A DNA stretch of 34,055 bases from Myxococcota bacterium (GTDB taxonomy: Bacteria > Myxococcota_A > UBA9160 > UBA6930): the NCBI GenBank assembly GCA_030065975.1, contig JASJCN010000035.1, positions 1-34,055 of the forward strand, given 5' to 3'. A model generated the notes under the pieces. That model saw only the letters and a list, made by a program, of their open reading frames with translations, was not told where the DNA came from and did not search any database. A program made the position numbers and the translations under genes. Below are positions 1 through 6,815 of the stretch, piece by piece (positions within the stretch are counted from its first letter, which is position 1; every line of letters starts with the position of its first letter).

Positions 1-66
1 CGCGAGGACTTCCATCTGTGGCTCGACCCGAGCGTCCCCATCGAAGCCCTCGCCCAGCTGCCGTGA
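1..66 (+). CDS. 3' end of a truncated gene (possible SRAP/YedK-type protein)
   Basis: The window opens inside a gene. Frame 1 reads 21 codons to TGA at 64-66, ending WLDPSVPIEALAQLP. This tail resembles the C-terminal part of SOS-response-associated peptidase (SRAP/YedK/HMCES) proteins, where a 'W-x-DP' stretch follows the conserved core, but 21 residues cannot settle it. The reading frame and stop are seen directly and the family is a guess. No gene follows for 363 bp. Confidence 0.35.
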   Translation, partial: REDFHLWLDPSVPIEALAQLP

Positions 67-262
67 ACGGCCCCGCGTCGTAGACCTCCGCGCCCACCGC
101 GAAACCGGCGAAGATCTCGTCGCGTCGCGCTTGAGCACACCAATCACCCGTGTGACGCCGGCGGCGCGAGCGCGGTTCCCCGAAGCTCGCGGCCCATTCT
201 CGCCCCGCGAAGCATCCTGCGCGGCTCCACGCACGCGCGCCGTGACACTTTCGTGTGAGTGC

Positions 263-280
263 CGTGATGCCGGCATCACG
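263..280. promoter_or_regulatory. 18-bp perfect palindrome, candidate operator
   Basis: CGTGATGCC followed directly by GGCATCACG is a perfect dyad without spacer, 150 bp before the start at 430. A gapless palindrome is more typical of a dimeric protein-binding site than of an RNA hairpin. The AraC-family gene at 1059 is the nearest regulator, but AraC sites are usually direct repeats, so I do not assign a binder. Confidence 0.45.
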
Positions 281-308
281 AGAAGGACTCGGAGGCCCGG
301 CGGGGGCG

Positions 309-332
309 CAGCGCGCGCTCACGCGCGCGCTG
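309..332. other. Perfect 10-bp GC-rich stem-loop
   Basis: Arms CAGCGCGCGC (309-318) and GCGCGCGCTG (323-332) enclose the loop TCAC. There is no T-tract, so a canonical intrinsic terminator is unlikely. It could be a leader structure or a factor-assisted termination point for the gene ending at 66. Alternating GC runs make chance pairing easier, which lowers confidence. Confidence 0.4.
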
Positions 333-383
333 AGAAGGAAGCAGCGGACGGCTTCGAGCTCGGCACGCCGGTTGCTTTGCACC

Positions 384-401
384 TTTCGCGTCCCCGCGAA
401 A
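384..401 (+). promoter_or_regulatory. Leader hairpin followed by A9 tract just before the RBS
   Basis: TTTCGCG (384-390) pairs with CGCGAAA (395-401) around the loop TCCC. It runs into an A tract (399-407) and then AGGAGG (418-423), six nt before the ATG at 430. An A-rich single-stranded stretch between a hairpin and a strong Shine-Dalgarno resembles a ribosome standby site or mRNA-stabilising leader. On the opposite strand the T-tract would precede the stem, so it is not a terminator in that direction. Confidence 0.4.
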
Positions 402-429
402 AAAAAACTTCGGGGCGAGGAGGAATCCA

Positions 430-789
430 ATGACCATCCATCACGTCGTCCGACTCCTGATCGTGCCGTGCGCACTCCTGGGCATGGCGATCGCGCTGCC
501 CGCGATGTCTGCACCGGGCGCGGGACCCATGGAGCCGCTCGAGGTCGCCCAGGCGGCCGCCGAAACGTCGGTGACCGGAACGCTGACCCGGGAGACCAGC
601 GAGGTCACCGGCGGACCCCAGGTCAAGATCGAGGACGGCTCGGGCGCGAGCTACGTCCTGGCGGGCCCGCGGGTCGGCGAGCTGGCCGCGATGGACGGGA
701 AGACGGTGACCGTGCACGGCGCGGCCACGCGGCGCGCCGACGGGGCGCAGATCTTCGTGGTGTCGCGCTACGAGGCCGCCAAGGAGTAG
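430..789 (+). CDS. Small exported protein, possibly OB-fold-like
   Basis: This encodes 119 residues. The start ATG has AGGAGG six nt upstream, one of the best ribosome binding sites in the window. Residues 1-27 form a signal peptide (hydrophobic LLIVPCALLGMAIALPA, then small residues), so the product is probably periplasmic. The mature part from about residue 45 (VTGTLTRETSEVTGG, then short beta-rich stretches SYVLAG and TVTVHGAATRR) reads like a small beta-barrel of the kind found in bacterial OB-fold (BOF/YgiW) or DUF5818-type proteins. I recognise no catalytic motif. It stands alone between a structured leader and a hairpin terminator, so it is probably monocistronic. Export is well supported; the fold is inferred from pattern only. 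Confidence 0.75.
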   Translation: MTIHHVVRLLIVPCALLGMAIALPAMSAPGAGPMEPLEVAQAAAETSVTGTLTRETSEVTGGPQVKIEDGSGASYVLAGPRVGELAAMDGKTVTVHGAATRRADGAQIFVVSRYEAAKE

Positions 790-797
790 GGCCCCCC

Positions 798-828
798 GTG
801 GAGGTCGCGGCGTCGCCGCGGCCTCCAC
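798..828 (+). terminator. Stem-loop terminator candidate after the small exported protein
   Basis: GTGGAGGTCGCGGC (798-811) pairs with GCCGCGGCCTCCAC (815-828) around a GTC loop. That is 14 pairs with a single G-U wobble, beginning nine nt after the stop codon. No T-tract follows, so termination may need Rho or may be partial. Position and strength make a 3'-end structure likely. Confidence 0.55.
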
Positions 829-1058
829 CTCTCGATCCGTCGCTCTGTGCAAGCGCAGTGAACCGGGCTCGTGCGCAACGCGTCGCCTCGAAGGACACAC
901 TCCCCCCGCGCCACTGCCAGAAATTGCGCTTCCGCGTCCGGAGGCTAGCCAGAGGTAGGGCGTGCAGGTCCGAGCGCAATCCCCGCGGGGTAGGCGCCGT
1001 CGGCTCATGGGAGCTTCGTCCTTCCACGCCCACGGCGAGACCGTGTCGGGAGACCCGT

Positions 1059-1940
1059 ATGGACGACGCACTTGGCGCGAATCCCAAGCATCCGCTGCCG
1101 ATCCTGGGCCCTTTCGTTCAGGGCTGCCACGGGCTCATGGTGATCCCGCCCGGTTCGTACGCGGAGAGCTTCCGCCTTCCGGAAGACCTGGTGTGCATCA
1201 TGTTGGGGCCGCACGAGGCGCGCCTGAGCTTCGATGGCACGCACAAGGTTCGCCACGACCTGGCCGCCAACACCATCTCCTTTCATCCGGCCGGAAGCGA
1301 GGTGCGCGCGGAGTCGGTCTCGAACCGTGACGGGTTCCTGTGCTTCGTCGTCGAGCGCTGGGCTCGCGAGACCTTCGAGAGCGACCACGGGATCCAGGCC
1401 GAGGCGGGCCACTTCGTGGCCAACGAGGGGGATCCGGAGGTCGCCTCGATCGCGCGACAGGCGCGACAGTTCGTCTCGAACGGCTTCGAGGGAGGGCGCC
1501 TTCGCGCGGATGGGCTGGCCCTGACGGCGATGGCTTCGGCGTGTCGGATGATGTTCGGGGAGCCGCGTGACGTCGGTCCGAAGCTACCTCCTCACCGACT
1601 CCGAGCGGCCGTCGACTTCATCGAGGCGAACCTCGGCGAGGCGCTGGACTTGACGCAGCTCGCGGAGGCCGCCGGCTACTCGCGGTACCACTTCGCGCGC
1701 GCGTTCAAGGCCTCGACGGGTCAGCCTCCCCATCAGTTCGTGATCGATCGCCGGATCTCTCGCGCTCGGCACGCGATCGAGAAGACGGATCTGCCGCTGG
1801 CTGAAGTCGCGCTTCGCGTGGGATTCTCCGACCAGTCCCACATGACGACGCTCTTCCGCAATCACCTGGGCGTGACGCCGGCTCGGCTCCGCTCCGAGGA
1901 GCGGCGCGCGGGGCGCAACCCGCCGACCGACGCGACCTAG
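1059..1940 (+). CDS. AraC/XylS-family transcriptional regulator
   Basis: This is a 293-residue DNA-binding regulator. The open frame extends far upstream, but the sequence before residue 1 is low-complexity. The ATG at 1059 is preceded by GGGAG seven nt away and gives a usual AraC length. Residues about 183-283 hold both helix-turn-helix units: DLTQLAEAAGYSRYHFARAFK, then PLAEVALRVGFSDQSHMTTLF, ending in the family signature FRNHLGVTPARLR. The N-terminal 170 residues (LPEDLVCIMLGPHEARLSFDG) look like a cupin-type effector domain. The ligand is unknown. The stop TAG (1938-1940) overlaps the stop of the convergent PEP-CTERM gene by three bases, within a shared CTAG. Confidence 0.9.
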   Translation: MDDALGANPKHPLPILGPFVQGCHGLMVIPPGSYAESFRLPEDLVCIMLGPHEARLSFDGTHKVRHDLAANTISFHPAGSEVRAESVSNRDGFLCFVVERWARETFESDHGIQAEAGHFVANEGDPEVASIARQARQFVSNGFEGGRLRADGLALTAMASACRMMFGEPRDVGPKLPPHRLRAAVDFIEANLGEALDLTQLAEAAGYSRYHFARAFKASTGQPPHQFVIDRRISRARHAIEKTDLPLAEVALRVGFSDQSHMTTLFRNHLGVTPARLRSEERRAGRNPPTDAT

Positions 1941-3043
1941 CTCCGTGCGTCCGATGGGGGCGCGTCGACGTCGGAGCGGCCCTTGCGTCGCAGCGCGCGG
2001 CCTCGTGGCCAGCGAGTGAGCGTCAGCACGCCCGCCGCGAGCAGCAGGGCCGCCGATCCCGGCTCCGGCACGGCCGCCTGGGCGCTGAAGCCGATCGCGA
2101 TCAGGTCGATGCTGCCCTCGCCGCTGCTGATCTCCTCCGGAAGATCGAGGGGCGTGATGCGCAGGCCGGCCACGGGGAGCACGGCGCCCGGTGCGAAGAG
2201 GTCCTCGATGTCGAAGGCCACGCCCGCCAGCGGCACGTCGTCGATCACGATCTCCTCGGGCAGCATGATGTTGGCCCCGTTCTCGAGGAACAGCGCGAGA
2301 TCGAAGCCCGTCAGGCCGAAGTCCCCGAGATCGGAGTTGCCGAAGTTGTTCGGCCCGGGGCCAGACGCGAGCGTCAGGCTGTGATCGCCGATCACCTCCC
2401 CGGCGAGGTCGAGAGGCTGTAGCGACACCGCGTCGTCTCCGATGATGTCGATCAGGAAGAAGTCGTTCGCGGCCCCCACGGCGCCATCGATCTCGGTGCC
2501 GAAGTGGACGTCGAAGGGCTGGATGGGATTCGCGGAGTCGCCGGTGGCGCCGGCGTTGTCCAGCCCGGCTCCGACGTTGGTGCCGAGGATGGCGTCGATC
2601 CCGGGCAGCTCGGGCCCCTGGAATCCCCACACGTTGCGGATGACGTCGCCCACCGGGGGCTCGAGTCCGGCGGGGAAGGTGACGACGCCGGTCGCGTCGA
2701 CCGGGCCGCGGAGGTTCCGTACCGGGCCGGCCCCGGTCGTGAAGCCCGTGATCTCCGCGGTGCTGTCGGACACGTCTGGATCCGAGCTGAAGTTGGGCTG
2801 GATGAAGCCGTTGGGGACTCCGGCGAAGTCGTCCGCTCCGAGATCGGCGACCGGCGTGTCCGCGAACAGGAGGCCGGTCAGCCCCATGACGTCCGCCTGG
2901 CTGTTCGTGGCCAGCAAGAGGCCGCCCAGCAGGACGACGGCCAGCCTTCCCACTCTTCCCAGCCTTCCGAGCTTTCCGAGCCGCCGGCCCGCTGCGTGGC
3001 TGCTCTTCGGTCTGCTTCCGGTCGTTCGTCGTACGCGTCCCAT
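1937..3043 (-). CDS. PEP-CTERM-anchored exported protein
   Basis: This is a 368-residue secreted protein of unknown function. The N-terminus carries a basic region with an LG(K/R) quasi-repeat (RRLGKLGRLGRVGRL), then the core AVVLLGGLLLATNSQA and probable cleavage after SQA. The C-terminus has the exosortase tag: VPEPGSAALLLAAGVL, a hydrophobic helix, then RGRALRRKG. PEP-CTERM proteins are cut and anchored by an exosortase (EpsH) and are linked to exopolysaccharide matrices. Here 16 residues follow the basic cluster, slightly longer than usual. The body is Asp/Gly/Val-rich, without cysteines or recognised motifs. I chose the ATG at 3043, with GGGAGGG just upstream, over the ATG four codons earlier. 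Confidence 0.8.
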   Translation of the reverse strand: MGRVRRTTGSRPKSSHAAGRRLGKLGRLGRVGRLAVVLLGGLLLATNSQADVMGLTGLLFADTPVADLGADDFAGVPNGFIQPNFSSDPDVSDSTAEITGFTTGAGPVRNLRGPVDATGVVTFPAGLEPPVGDVIRNVWGFQGPELPGIDAILGTNVGAGLDNAGATGDSANPIQPFDVHFGTEIDGAVGAANDFFLIDIIGDDAVSLQPLDLAGEVIGDHSLTLASGPGPNNFGNSDLGDFGLTGFDLALFLENGANIMLPEEIVIDDVPLAGVAFDIEDLFAPGAVLPVAGLRITPLDLPEEISSGEGSIDLIAIGFSAQAAVPEPGSAALLLAAGVLTLTRWPRGRALRRKGRSDVDAPPSDARS

Positions 3044-3144
3044 GGTCCCTCCCATGCGAGGAGGTGGGAGCGAACGACGTTAGGTGTCGGCCGCCTTCGC
3101 ACGGTACCGAAGAACACTCGTCAACGGTGCGGGCCGTGGCTCAC

Positions 3145-3161
3145 CTCGGCGTCTCGCCGAG
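3145..3161 (-). terminator. Stem-loop 16 nt past the beta-helix gene stop
   Basis: CTCGGCG (3145-3151) and CGCCGAG (3155-3161) form a perfect 7-bp stem with a 3-nt loop. It lies 15 nt downstream of the stop at 3177 in the direction of transcription. No T-tract follows. It is a likely 3'-end hairpin for the leftward beta-helix gene. Confidence 0.4.
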
Positions 3162-3176
3162 CGCTCGGCCGCCTCG

Positions 3177-4175
3177 TCATCGCTCGATGCACCACACCCG
3201 GAAGGTGAAGTTGCACGGTACGAGCTGGGCGAAGAAGCCCGGCACGCCATTCGTGACCGCGGGGGCGGCGACGGTGCCTTCGTCCGAGACCGCGTCGCTC
3301 GTCCAGGGCGACGGGCCCGTCGAGCACGAGTTGAACGGGGAACGGGCACCTCGTGCCCAGCCTCCGGCTTCCGGCGGGCCCGCCCCGCTGTCCGGGTTCA
3401 CCTCGCCGAGTGCGGTGTCGTACTCGAGGTTGGAAGAGAGGGCGAGCTCGTAGATGGAAGCCATCTGGAAGCCCGGCGCGCAGTCGTCGGCTCCGTGATC
3501 GCCCTCGACGGTGTCCGGCGTGAGGTAGTAGCGCCGCGAGCCCCTGGGCGAGCAGGACCCGTCGTCGCAGGTGTTTCCGGCTCCGGCGCGACCCCCGAAC
3601 ACGGCCGCCTCGGATCCGCCGCCCAGGCCGGACCGGGCGACCGCGTTCCCGGAATAGAGCGGCGGCTGGGTCCCGCCACTCATGCGGATTCCGTGCTGGC
3701 CCGTGTCGAGCACCCGATTCCCCTCGACCAGGCTGCCACCTCCCACGGCGACCCCGTTTCGGCCACATGAGCGAACCATCAGGTCCTCGACGCGGGCATC
3801 CGTGTTCAACGAGAGGCAGTCGCCCGCGAAGTCGCGAATGCCACCGTTGTGCACCGTCACGCGGTTGCCATCGATGCCCGCGAACCGGATCGCGCTGCCG
3901 AAGCCGGGGGTACAGCAGGTCGCCGGGCCGCGGATCGAGAAGCCGTTCAGGTCGACGACGACGTCCGAGGCCTGGAGCACGAAGCCGTCGGTCGCCGCCG
4001 GGACGACGAGGTCGCTGGTGAGGACGTAGTTCGTGGGAGCCGTGACGACGACCGGGAAGCCGCCGGAGGCGTCGATCGACGCCTGGTTCAGCTCGACGCG
4101 GCCGCGGGCGTGAGCGGAGGCGGCCAGGACCAGGCAGGGCAGGAGCAGCACAGCGAGAACGGTGAAGCGAGACAC
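3177..4175 (-). CDS. Secreted right-handed beta-helix protein with C-terminal Cys-rich domain
   Basis: 332 residues, GTG start. Residues 1-24 are a signal peptide (VLAVLLLPCLVLAASAHA). Residues about 25-200 have the pattern of parallel beta-helix proteins: YVLTSDLVV, VVVDLNGFSIRGP, then short rungs with GNRV, RVEDLMVRSCGRNGV and SLVEGNRVLDTGQHGI. From about residue 210 a different domain begins with paired cysteines (CDDGSC), then RRYYLTPD, DDCAPGFQMASIYEL, a central Cys and a terminal VWCIER. It reads like a small disulphide-bonded ligand-binding or lectin-like module. It is related in its N-terminal motifs to the beta-helix gene at 6816-7772. The beta-helix call is good; a sugar-binding role is conjecture. 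Confidence 0.7.
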   Translation of the reverse strand: MSRFTVLAVLLLPCLVLAASAHARGRVELNQASIDASGGFPVVVTAPTNYVLTSDLVVPAATDGFVLQASDVVVDLNGFSIRGPATCCTPGFGSAIRFAGIDGNRVTVHNGGIRDFAGDCLSLNTDARVEDLMVRSCGRNGVAVGGGSLVEGNRVLDTGQHGIRMSGGTQPPLYSGNAVARSGLGGGSEAAVFGGRAGAGNTCDDGSCSPRGSRRYYLTPDTVEGDHGADDCAPGFQMASIYELALSSNLEYDTALGEVNPDSGAGPPEAGGWARGARSPFNSCSTGPSPWTSDAVSDEGTVAAPAVTNGVPGFFAQLVPCNFTFRVWCIER

Positions 4176-4344
4176 AGGGCCCCCGACTCCCCCGCGAGGA
4201 TGCTACCACGGCCCGCCGTGTTCCCGGCCTTCCGGTGCCCGCGTGGCGACTCGGCGCATCGCGAGCTCGCCTCTCCTGGCTCGAGGAACGCCAGAGCCGC
4301 CGGCGGAAGCACTCCACCGGCGGCTCCCTCTGTGCTCGTCGCTC

Positions 4345-4511
4345 CTAGCAGGATGCTGAAGGAGTCTCCCGTCGCCTCGCACGCGCCTGGAACCCGATCT
4401 CTGCGTTGCGAAACCATCGCCGTAGCGCTGCTACGGCTCCGATTCCGCGCCTTGATCTCGGGCCCCATTCGCGCACGAGGCTCGGTCCGACGTTCTTCAG
4501 CACCCTGCTAG
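4345..4511. repeat. MITE-like element with 17-bp terminal inverted repeats
   Basis: The 332-bp gap between the beta-helix gene start (4175) and the metalloprotease stop (4508) is largely this element; I see nothing else in the gap. Its left end CTAGCAGGATGCTGAAG (4345-4361) is the reverse complement, with one mismatch in 17, of the right end CTTCAGCACCCTGCTAG (4495-4511). The interior is 133 bp with a 7-bp hairpin CCGTAGC-GCT-GCTACGG (4420-4436) and no gene. Both ends carry CTAG, which could be part of the repeat or a 4-bp target duplication of the kind made by some IS5-family elements. The right end supplies the TAG stop of the metalloprotease gene. Confidence 0.6.
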
Positions 4512-6580
4512 CGGCGTTCGAGCCGGTAGCGCTCGTCGTGGTTCCAGCTGCACGTCGCCGTGTCGACGTCCGTCGAAACACCGCCCACGCCCACGCAGAC
4601 GCGCGGTGAGTCGCCACGCAGCTGAACGGTATCGCCCATCAGGTGCAGGAAGAAGCCGGTGCCGTAGTTGGGGGCGTCCGGCGTCCCGCAGTCCACCTGG
4701 ACGAGGTCGCCACTGCGGAGCCCGAGGCAGCGGTCGCTGTGCGCCATCCGCATGGCGAAGCTCCCGTTGACCCGCGGGACGAAGCTCACTTCCTGGTTCT
4801 CACCGCCGTGGCACGGGTAGTGCTGGACCGGCACGTCGGCCGTCGACGAGCTCGGGATGTCCAGGCACCAGTTGGCGTCGTCGTTCACGACGCTCCAGCT
4901 CGAGAAGGGGAACTCGCGGACCTGGAACTCGAAGATCCGGGCCACGCTCGAGCTGCAGGAGGTCTGCTGCAGGCGACCCTGCCCGTTGATGCCCAGGCAC
5001 ATGCCGCTGTGGAGCGGGCGCAGGGAGAATCGGCCATGCCGGCGCGAGGCCCACTGGTAGGGCTGGGGGCTCGGGTTGTGGTAGAGCGTGAAGCGCTGGT
5101 TGTCGGCGCCGTTACAGGGGAACTGGTTGACGCCGACGAACCCGGTGCTGGCGTTCGGAACGTCGAGGCACTGGCCGCTGTTCTTGTTGCGGATGAAGAA
5201 GGTGCCGGTTCCGTCGGGATCGGGCTGGACCTGCCACATCTGATTGTTGCCACCATGGCAGGGGAACTCGTTCACCGCCGTGCCGGCGGCCAGGGAGGCG
5301 TTGGCCACGTCCAGGCACTCCTCCTGGCCGTAGTTCCGGTTCACGATCTGGTACGTGGGTCCTTCCGCCGGCTCCAGGTAGTTGCTGCAGCGGTTCGGAT
5401 CCCACCCGACGAGCGGGCAGTAGAGCTCGTGCAGGTAGCGCGTGTCGTTGCGGCTCAGGGCCGTGCGCTGCGGCACGATCAGGCAGCCGGCGCCGCTGCA
5501 GTTGTTGCGGCGGGTGATGGTCGGCGAGCCGTTCTTGGCGAAGAACATGGATCCGTAGTGCATGATCGAGGCGAAGTCGTAGGGGCCCATGTCCTGGCCG
5601 TCCTGACCGCCCCACCAGAGGAACACGTCGTCGGAGTACTTCTTGAAGTTGTGTCCCTTGCCGCTCTCGATCTCTCCCCAGTGGATCACCACGTGGTCGT
5701 CCCGGTCCTCACGGCTCTGCTCGTGGAACACCCCGACGGCGTGGGCGATCTCGTGGATGACGGTCCCGCGGCTGCAGTCGTCGGCGAGAACGATCTCCTG
5801 GCGGCCCCCCTTGCGGCCGATGTGGGAGGCGCAGAGCTCGTCGTGCGGTACGAACGCCACGAAGTCGTCCTCGTTGGTGCGCTCCACGAAGCGGAGGGGT
5901 GTGAACATCTCCCAGTGGTCGATGGCCCGTTCGACACGGATCTGGTTCGGAAGCGACGGGTCGATCCAATAGGGGACCACGGCGCCGGGCCAGAGCTTCT
6001 CGGAGCGACGCACGGCGGCCAGCCCGGAGCTCGTCGAGCCGTAGCCCTCGCCGGGGGAGTCGCCCGGCTGCGTGCCGTACTCGACGGAATCCGTGGCCGC
6101 CTGCTCCCGCAGGTCGTCCAGGTCCACCAGGATGTCGCCTTCGACGACGGTACGGCCGCCGATCCGCTCGTAGGTGAGCGTCACGTCTCCGTAGGGCGTG
6201 GCGAAGGTCTCCGAGGACGTCCAGCCGTCGAGGGAGGTCTTGACCTCGACGTCCCGCTTCAGCTCGGCCTCGAAGACGTCTTCGCGGAGCTTGGACGAGA
6301 GCTTCGGGGGCTCCTCCGCCAGCGACTTCTCCGGGCTGGCCTTCTCGATCGTGAGCTTCTCGAACGGCTTCGTTGCGACGAGGGCCTCCTTCTCCTTCGA
6401 GAGGCTCTCCTCGACGACCTTCGAGTCGTCGCGCAGCAGGTCATCGCCGGGGGCCGCCTTCGCCGGTCCGGTCGGGGGAAGGACGAGGAAGAGGCTCAGC
6501 AGAGCGGCACCGAGCGGCGTCGTTCGGGCTCTCCTCGAACGCCAGGAGTCGCGTGTCTGGAATCGGGTCGGATGAGTCAT
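4508..6580 (-). CDS. Secreted astacin-like (M12A) metalloprotease with ricin-type lectin repeats
   Basis: This is a 690-residue secreted zinc endopeptidase. A basic N-terminus and the core LGAALLSLFLVLPPTGPAKA form a long signal peptide (to about residue 43). A charged propeptide-like region follows (about 44-190). The catalytic domain (about 195-395) has the astacin zinc motif HEIAHAVGVFH (H276, E277, H280, H286) followed by EQSREDRD, and the Met-turn SIMHYGS (M340) with its Tyr (Y342). From about residue 412 come repeated beta-trefoil units typical of ricin B lectins (ECLDVANAS, QCLDVPNAS, MCLGINGQG, WCLDIPSSS, RCLGLRSGD, with QMWQV-type ends), so the tail probably binds glycans. Its ribosome binding site GGAG lies in an inverted repeat. 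The stop codon lies in the right end of the repeat element at 4345-4511. Confidence 0.92.
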   Translation of the reverse strand: MTHPTRFQTRDSWRSRRARTTPLGAALLSLFLVLPPTGPAKAAPGDDLLRDDSKVVEESLSKEKEALVATKPFEKLTIEKASPEKSLAEEPPKLSSKLREDVFEAELKRDVEVKTSLDGWTSSETFATPYGDVTLTYERIGGRTVVEGDILVDLDDLREQAATDSVEYGTQPGDSPGEGYGSTSSGLAAVRRSEKLWPGAVVPYWIDPSLPNQIRVERAIDHWEMFTPLRFVERTNEDDFVAFVPHDELCASHIGRKGGRQEIVLADDCSRGTVIHEIAHAVGVFHEQSREDRDDHVVIHWGEIESGKGHNFKKYSDDVFLWWGGQDGQDMGPYDFASIMHYGSMFFAKNGSPTITRRNNCSGAGCLIVPQRTALSRNDTRYLHELYCPLVGWDPNRCSNYLEPAEGPTYQIVNRNYGQEECLDVANASLAAGTAVNEFPCHGGNNQMWQVQPDPDGTGTFFIRNKNSGQCLDVPNASTGFVGVNQFPCNGADNQRFTLYHNPSPQPYQWASRRHGRFSLRPLHSGMCLGINGQGRLQQTSCSSSVARIFEFQVREFPFSSWSVVNDDANWCLDIPSSSTADVPVQHYPCHGGENQEVSFVPRVNGSFAMRMAHSDRCLGLRSGDLVQVDCGTPDAPNYGTGFFLHLMGDTVQLRGDSPRVCVGVGGVSTDVDTATCSWNHDERYRLERR

Positions 6581-6582
6581 GT

Positions 6583-6642
6583 GGGTCTCCGGGTCCTGCG
6601 CGGAATGCGCACTCGACCTGGGCTACGGAGACCCGGAGACCC
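6583..6642 (-). promoter_or_regulatory. 13-bp inverted repeat that could sequester the metalloprotease RBS
   Basis: GGGTCTCCGGGTC (6583-6595) is the exact reverse complement of GACCCGGAGACCC (6630-6642), 34 nt apart. In the leftward transcript the arm next to the start codon contains GGAG, eight nt before the ATG (6580), so the stem would bury the Shine-Dalgarno. The distal arm lies within a tandem copy GGAGACCC x2 (6627-6642), giving two alternative pairings. A weak -10-like AATACT (complement of 6654-6659) lies just upstream, which would place the whole hairpin in the mRNA. The pairing is seen directly; the control role is inferred. Confidence 0.5.
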
Positions 6643-6815
6643 GGGACGTCACCAGTATTGGGGATCCCTCGTGTGTGGATCCTCACTTCGGCCAGAGCCG
6701 CCGTGGCGGGCGGGCTTCGTGAGCCGGCTGGCCACGTGGGGGAGCGTGGTGCCAGCCCGGGCCCGGTACCAGCGAGTCGCCCAGTACCATCATCGTCGTT
6801 GCTGCGACGCCCGGA

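Larger units (their letters stand above)
67..429. other. 363-bp non-coding stretch rich in dyad symmetry
   Basis: I find no convincing gene between the stop at 66 and the ATG at 430. Open frames crossing this stretch have low-complexity Arg/Ala/Pro composition and no ribosome binding site. It holds an 18-bp perfect palindrome (263-280), a 10-bp GC hairpin (309-332), and a 7-bp hairpin (384-401) running into nine A residues (399-407), followed by AGGAGG at 418-423. The layout suits a promoter/operator region plus a structured 5' leader for the small exported protein downstream. Confidence 0.6.

Noticed and set aside
255-1058. N-terminal extension of the AraC regulator upstream of 1059
   Set aside because: It overlaps the small exported protein in another frame, is low-complexity, and the ATG at 1059 has a ribosome binding site and gives a normal length.
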